Shown here one piece after another: positions 62,357 to 64,000 of a stretch of 64,000 nt of DNA. The notes beneath the pieces are model-generated. The model was not told where the DNA came from. It did not search any database and saw only the letters and a program-made list of their open reading frames with translations. The position numbers and the translations under genes were made by a program. Source of the stretch: Litoribaculum gwangyangense (GTDB taxonomy: Bacteria; Bacteroidota; Bacteroidia; Flavobacteriales; Flavobacteriaceae); assembly GCF_039543505.1 (NCBI RefSeq), contig NZ_BAABJW010000003.1, positions 124,001 through 188,000 of the forward strand, written 5' to 3'. Position 1 is the first letter of the stretch. Each line of letters begins with the position of its first letter.

Positions 62357-64000
62357 TAAAATGTTAAGTTGATACCTGTTGATAAAAGCCTTTGCTGGGG
62401 ATAAAACCAACCTGTCGAGGAACTGCTTTCTGGATCATTAATCTTTACGTTATCGTGGATGATCAAAAGATTATGTCCTGCTACAAATAATCTTAAACTA
62501 TTCAATCCCAATTGATCCAAAAGTTTTTGGTTGAATGAATAGGACAATTCAACATTCTTTAATCTCAAGAATGAATTGTTTCTTACCCAAACCGTTGATA
62601 CCTCACGAAAACTACTACTAGCTGTATCAAATGCCGCAGGATAAATGGCATTAGGTGACCTCAACTCTGACCTCCATCTATCTTCATAGAAAGCAGCTTG
62701 TTGGTTGATATCGAAAGGCCTGTAAATTGTTTGAGCCTGTCCCTGTCCTTGAAGTAAGGTATTTAAAGCAAAACCTTTCCACTCCATTCCTAAAGTTATA
62801 CCATATACAATCTTTGGTGTAGGTGAATTTTCCAAAATAATTTGATCCTGTTCATTTAAAACACCATCACCATTTTGGTCAACAATCCTCACATCTCCAG
62901 GCTGTGCATCAGGAAAACTAACTGAATTATCTACTTCTTCTTGATTTTGATAAATTCCATTGGCCTCATACAATAGAATAAAATCTACTGGTCTTCCTGT
63001 TCTACGTTGCCATTCTGGAACATTCGGTGGTTCATCTATGAATATAATTTCACTTTTGGCAAAAGTGAATTGACCACCAATCGAATAGTTAAAATCCTTA
63101 ATTTGATTTTTGTGTGTAAATTGGGCTTCAATACCACTGTTGGATACTTTACCAATGTTTTCATCAGGCAAGGTTAAACCAGAAAAAACAGGAACAGAAG
63201 CGTTCCTTGGAGCTAATATATCTGAGCGCTTTTCATAAAAGACATCAATACTACCTTCCAGTAGTGCTTTTTTAAATCTTAAATCTACACCAAAATTAAA
63301 CTTTTGAGAGGTTTCCCAGGTAATGTTGGGATTTGGAGTTGTACTAGGTGTTAATCCATTTGTTCTTAAAGGGTTTTCTCCAAAAACATAGGAATTTCCA
63401 ATATTGTATATCTGAAGGTATTGAAAATTATTCACCCTATCGTTTCCTAAAAGACCCCATGATGCTCTTAATTTCAATTCGGTTATCAGCTCGCTTTTAA
63501 AGTATTTCTCCTGCGATACTCTCCAACCCAATGACATAGCAGGGAAAAACCCAAACCGTTGACCCTTGGCAAAATTTGCCGAACCATCATATCTCATGGT
63601 TATATCAACTAAATACTTATCATCAAAACCGTAATTAATTCTGCCAAAATAATTTTGTCTTGCGGCTTGATACCCTCTACCATCAATTTGTTGATTATCA
63701 TCTGAACCACTGAAAAGAAAAGGAATATCTTCAGATATTAAATTTTGCCTTCTAGCAGTAAAGTACTCACCTTGTTGCTCGTATTGTTCATAAGCTGCAA
63801 AGGCATTAATCGCATGCTTACCAAACCTGTGGTCGTAACCAATTTTAAAGTGGAAAGTTTTGTTTAGTTCCTCACTATATTGCTGAAACAATGAAATATT
63901 CCCCGTTTGAAATTTTAAATTAATGTACTCTCCTGTAACTTCATCAAATTCGTATTGGTCAAAGGGTTTAGATAAGTCTTTTCTGGTGGTAGTGTAAAAA
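62356..64000 (-). CDS. SusC/RagA family TonB-linked outer-membrane transporter (N-terminus outside window)
   Basis: SusC is the TonB-dependent barrel that imports oligosaccharides captured by SusD. Only the last 548 codons are visible; the frame is open to base 64000, and the codons from 63892 upstream read as normal SusC sequence with no start needed. Visible features are repeated barrel strands (YLVDITMRYDGSANF; GWRVSQEKYF; LKLRASWGLLGNDRVNN), the QPGDVRIVDQNGDGVLNEQD loop (a SusC hallmark) and the C-terminal LLSTGINLTF. It is the upstream gene of the PUL. Confidence 0.95.
   Translation of the reverse strand, partial: FYTTTRKDLSKPFDQYEFDEVTGEYINLKFQTGNISLFQQYSEELNKTFHFKIGYDHRFGKHAINAFAAYEQYEQQGEYFTARRQNLISEDIPFLFSGSDDNQQIDGRGYQAARQNYFGRINYGFDDKYLVDITMRYDGSANFAKGQRFGFFPAMSLGWRVSQEKYFKSELITELKLRASWGLLGNDRVNNFQYLQIYNIGNSYVFGENPLRTNGLTPSTTPNPNITWETSQKFNFGVDLRFKKALLEGSIDVFYEKRSDILAPRNASVPVFSGLTLPDENIGKVSNSGIEAQFTHKNQIKDFNYSIGGQFTFAKSEIIFIDEPPNVPEWQRRTGRPVDFILLYEANGIYQNQEEVDNSVSFPDAQPGDVRIVDQNGDGVLNEQDQIILENSPTPKIVYGITLGMEWKGFALNTLLQGQGQAQTIYRPFDINQQAAFYEDRWRSELRSPNAIYPAAFDTASSSFREVSTVWVRNNSFLRLKNVELSYSFNQKLLDQLGLNSLRLFVAGHNLLIIHDNVKINDPESSSSTGWFYPQQRLLSTGINLTF

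Noticed and set aside
63889..63891. A TTG start that would make susC begin at 63891
   Set aside because: The frame stays open to the window edge and the upstream codons read as normal SusC sequence, so the gene simply continues outside.
1..64000. tRNA, rRNA, CRISPR arrays, insertion sequences, integrases and prophage genes
   Set aside because: Intergenic regions were read for cloverleaf arms, spaced repeats and transposase or integrase motifs; none was found. Riboswitch-like leaders were also not apparent.

Overview
The window comes from a member of the Bacteroidota, most likely a marine or brackish Flavobacteriaceae. The support is: a low-GC genome; a Na+-translocating NQR operon; two type IX secretion (T9SS) components (Plug and PorT) plus two proteins with C-terminal T9SS sorting domains; SusC/SusD-type glycan uptake; a short RpoD; TamL; and promoters of the form TAnnTTTG, the Bacteroidota -7 element. 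I saw no tRNA, rRNA, CRISPR array, insertion sequence or prophage. The genus cannot be read from the sequence.

Layout. 1-5727 (minus) is the nqrABCDEF operon, cut by the left edge inside nqrF. 5894-11187 holds the T9SS plug protein, apaG, an overlapping NRDE/DUF6695-like pair and pruA. 11301-16782 carries a secreted propeller/PHP protein, a TPR protein, rsmG and an acyl desaturase. 16806-24041 holds an aminotransferase, a broken small gene, trkH/trkA, ubiE-porT and a SpoU-type RNA methyltransferase. 24212-31881 is a housekeeping run on the plus strand: tamL, fructose-bisphosphate aldolase, accD, rpsO and pnp.

The accessory part starts at 31942. A secreted beta-helix T9SS cargo (31942-34212) is followed by a cassette on the minus strand (34456-39331): a membrane-anchored AraC-type regulator, a DUF6134-like exported protein, a CPBP-type membrane protein, an epimerase, a short-chain dehydrogenase and a small beta-barrel protein. 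Two of its promoter regions share GTCC/GGAC-based sites, which suggests one regulator drives both. 39650-44631 contains an HTH protein, a small unknown protein, rpoD with an unusually clear Shine-Dalgarno sequence, rpe, two paralogous CBS proteins and an MtfA-like zinc peptidase.

44848-54036 is a nine-gene minus-strand run made almost entirely of envelope proteins: two or three outer-membrane barrels, an alginate-export-like porin, a DUF481 protein, three lipoproteins (PCMD; DUF4377+2xMETA; coiled-coil with a C-terminal membrane anchor), a PsiE-like membrane protein and a beta-lactamase-fold serine hydrolase. I do not recognise this gene set and consider it the best candidate here for an undescribed system. 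54480-64000 is a polysaccharide utilisation locus read leftwards: susC (cut by the right edge), susD, a PF10091 glucoamylase-like lipoprotein, a two-PKD lipoprotein, a T9SS cargo with a duplicated carbohydrate-binding-like module, and a GH35/DUF5597-type glycosidase.
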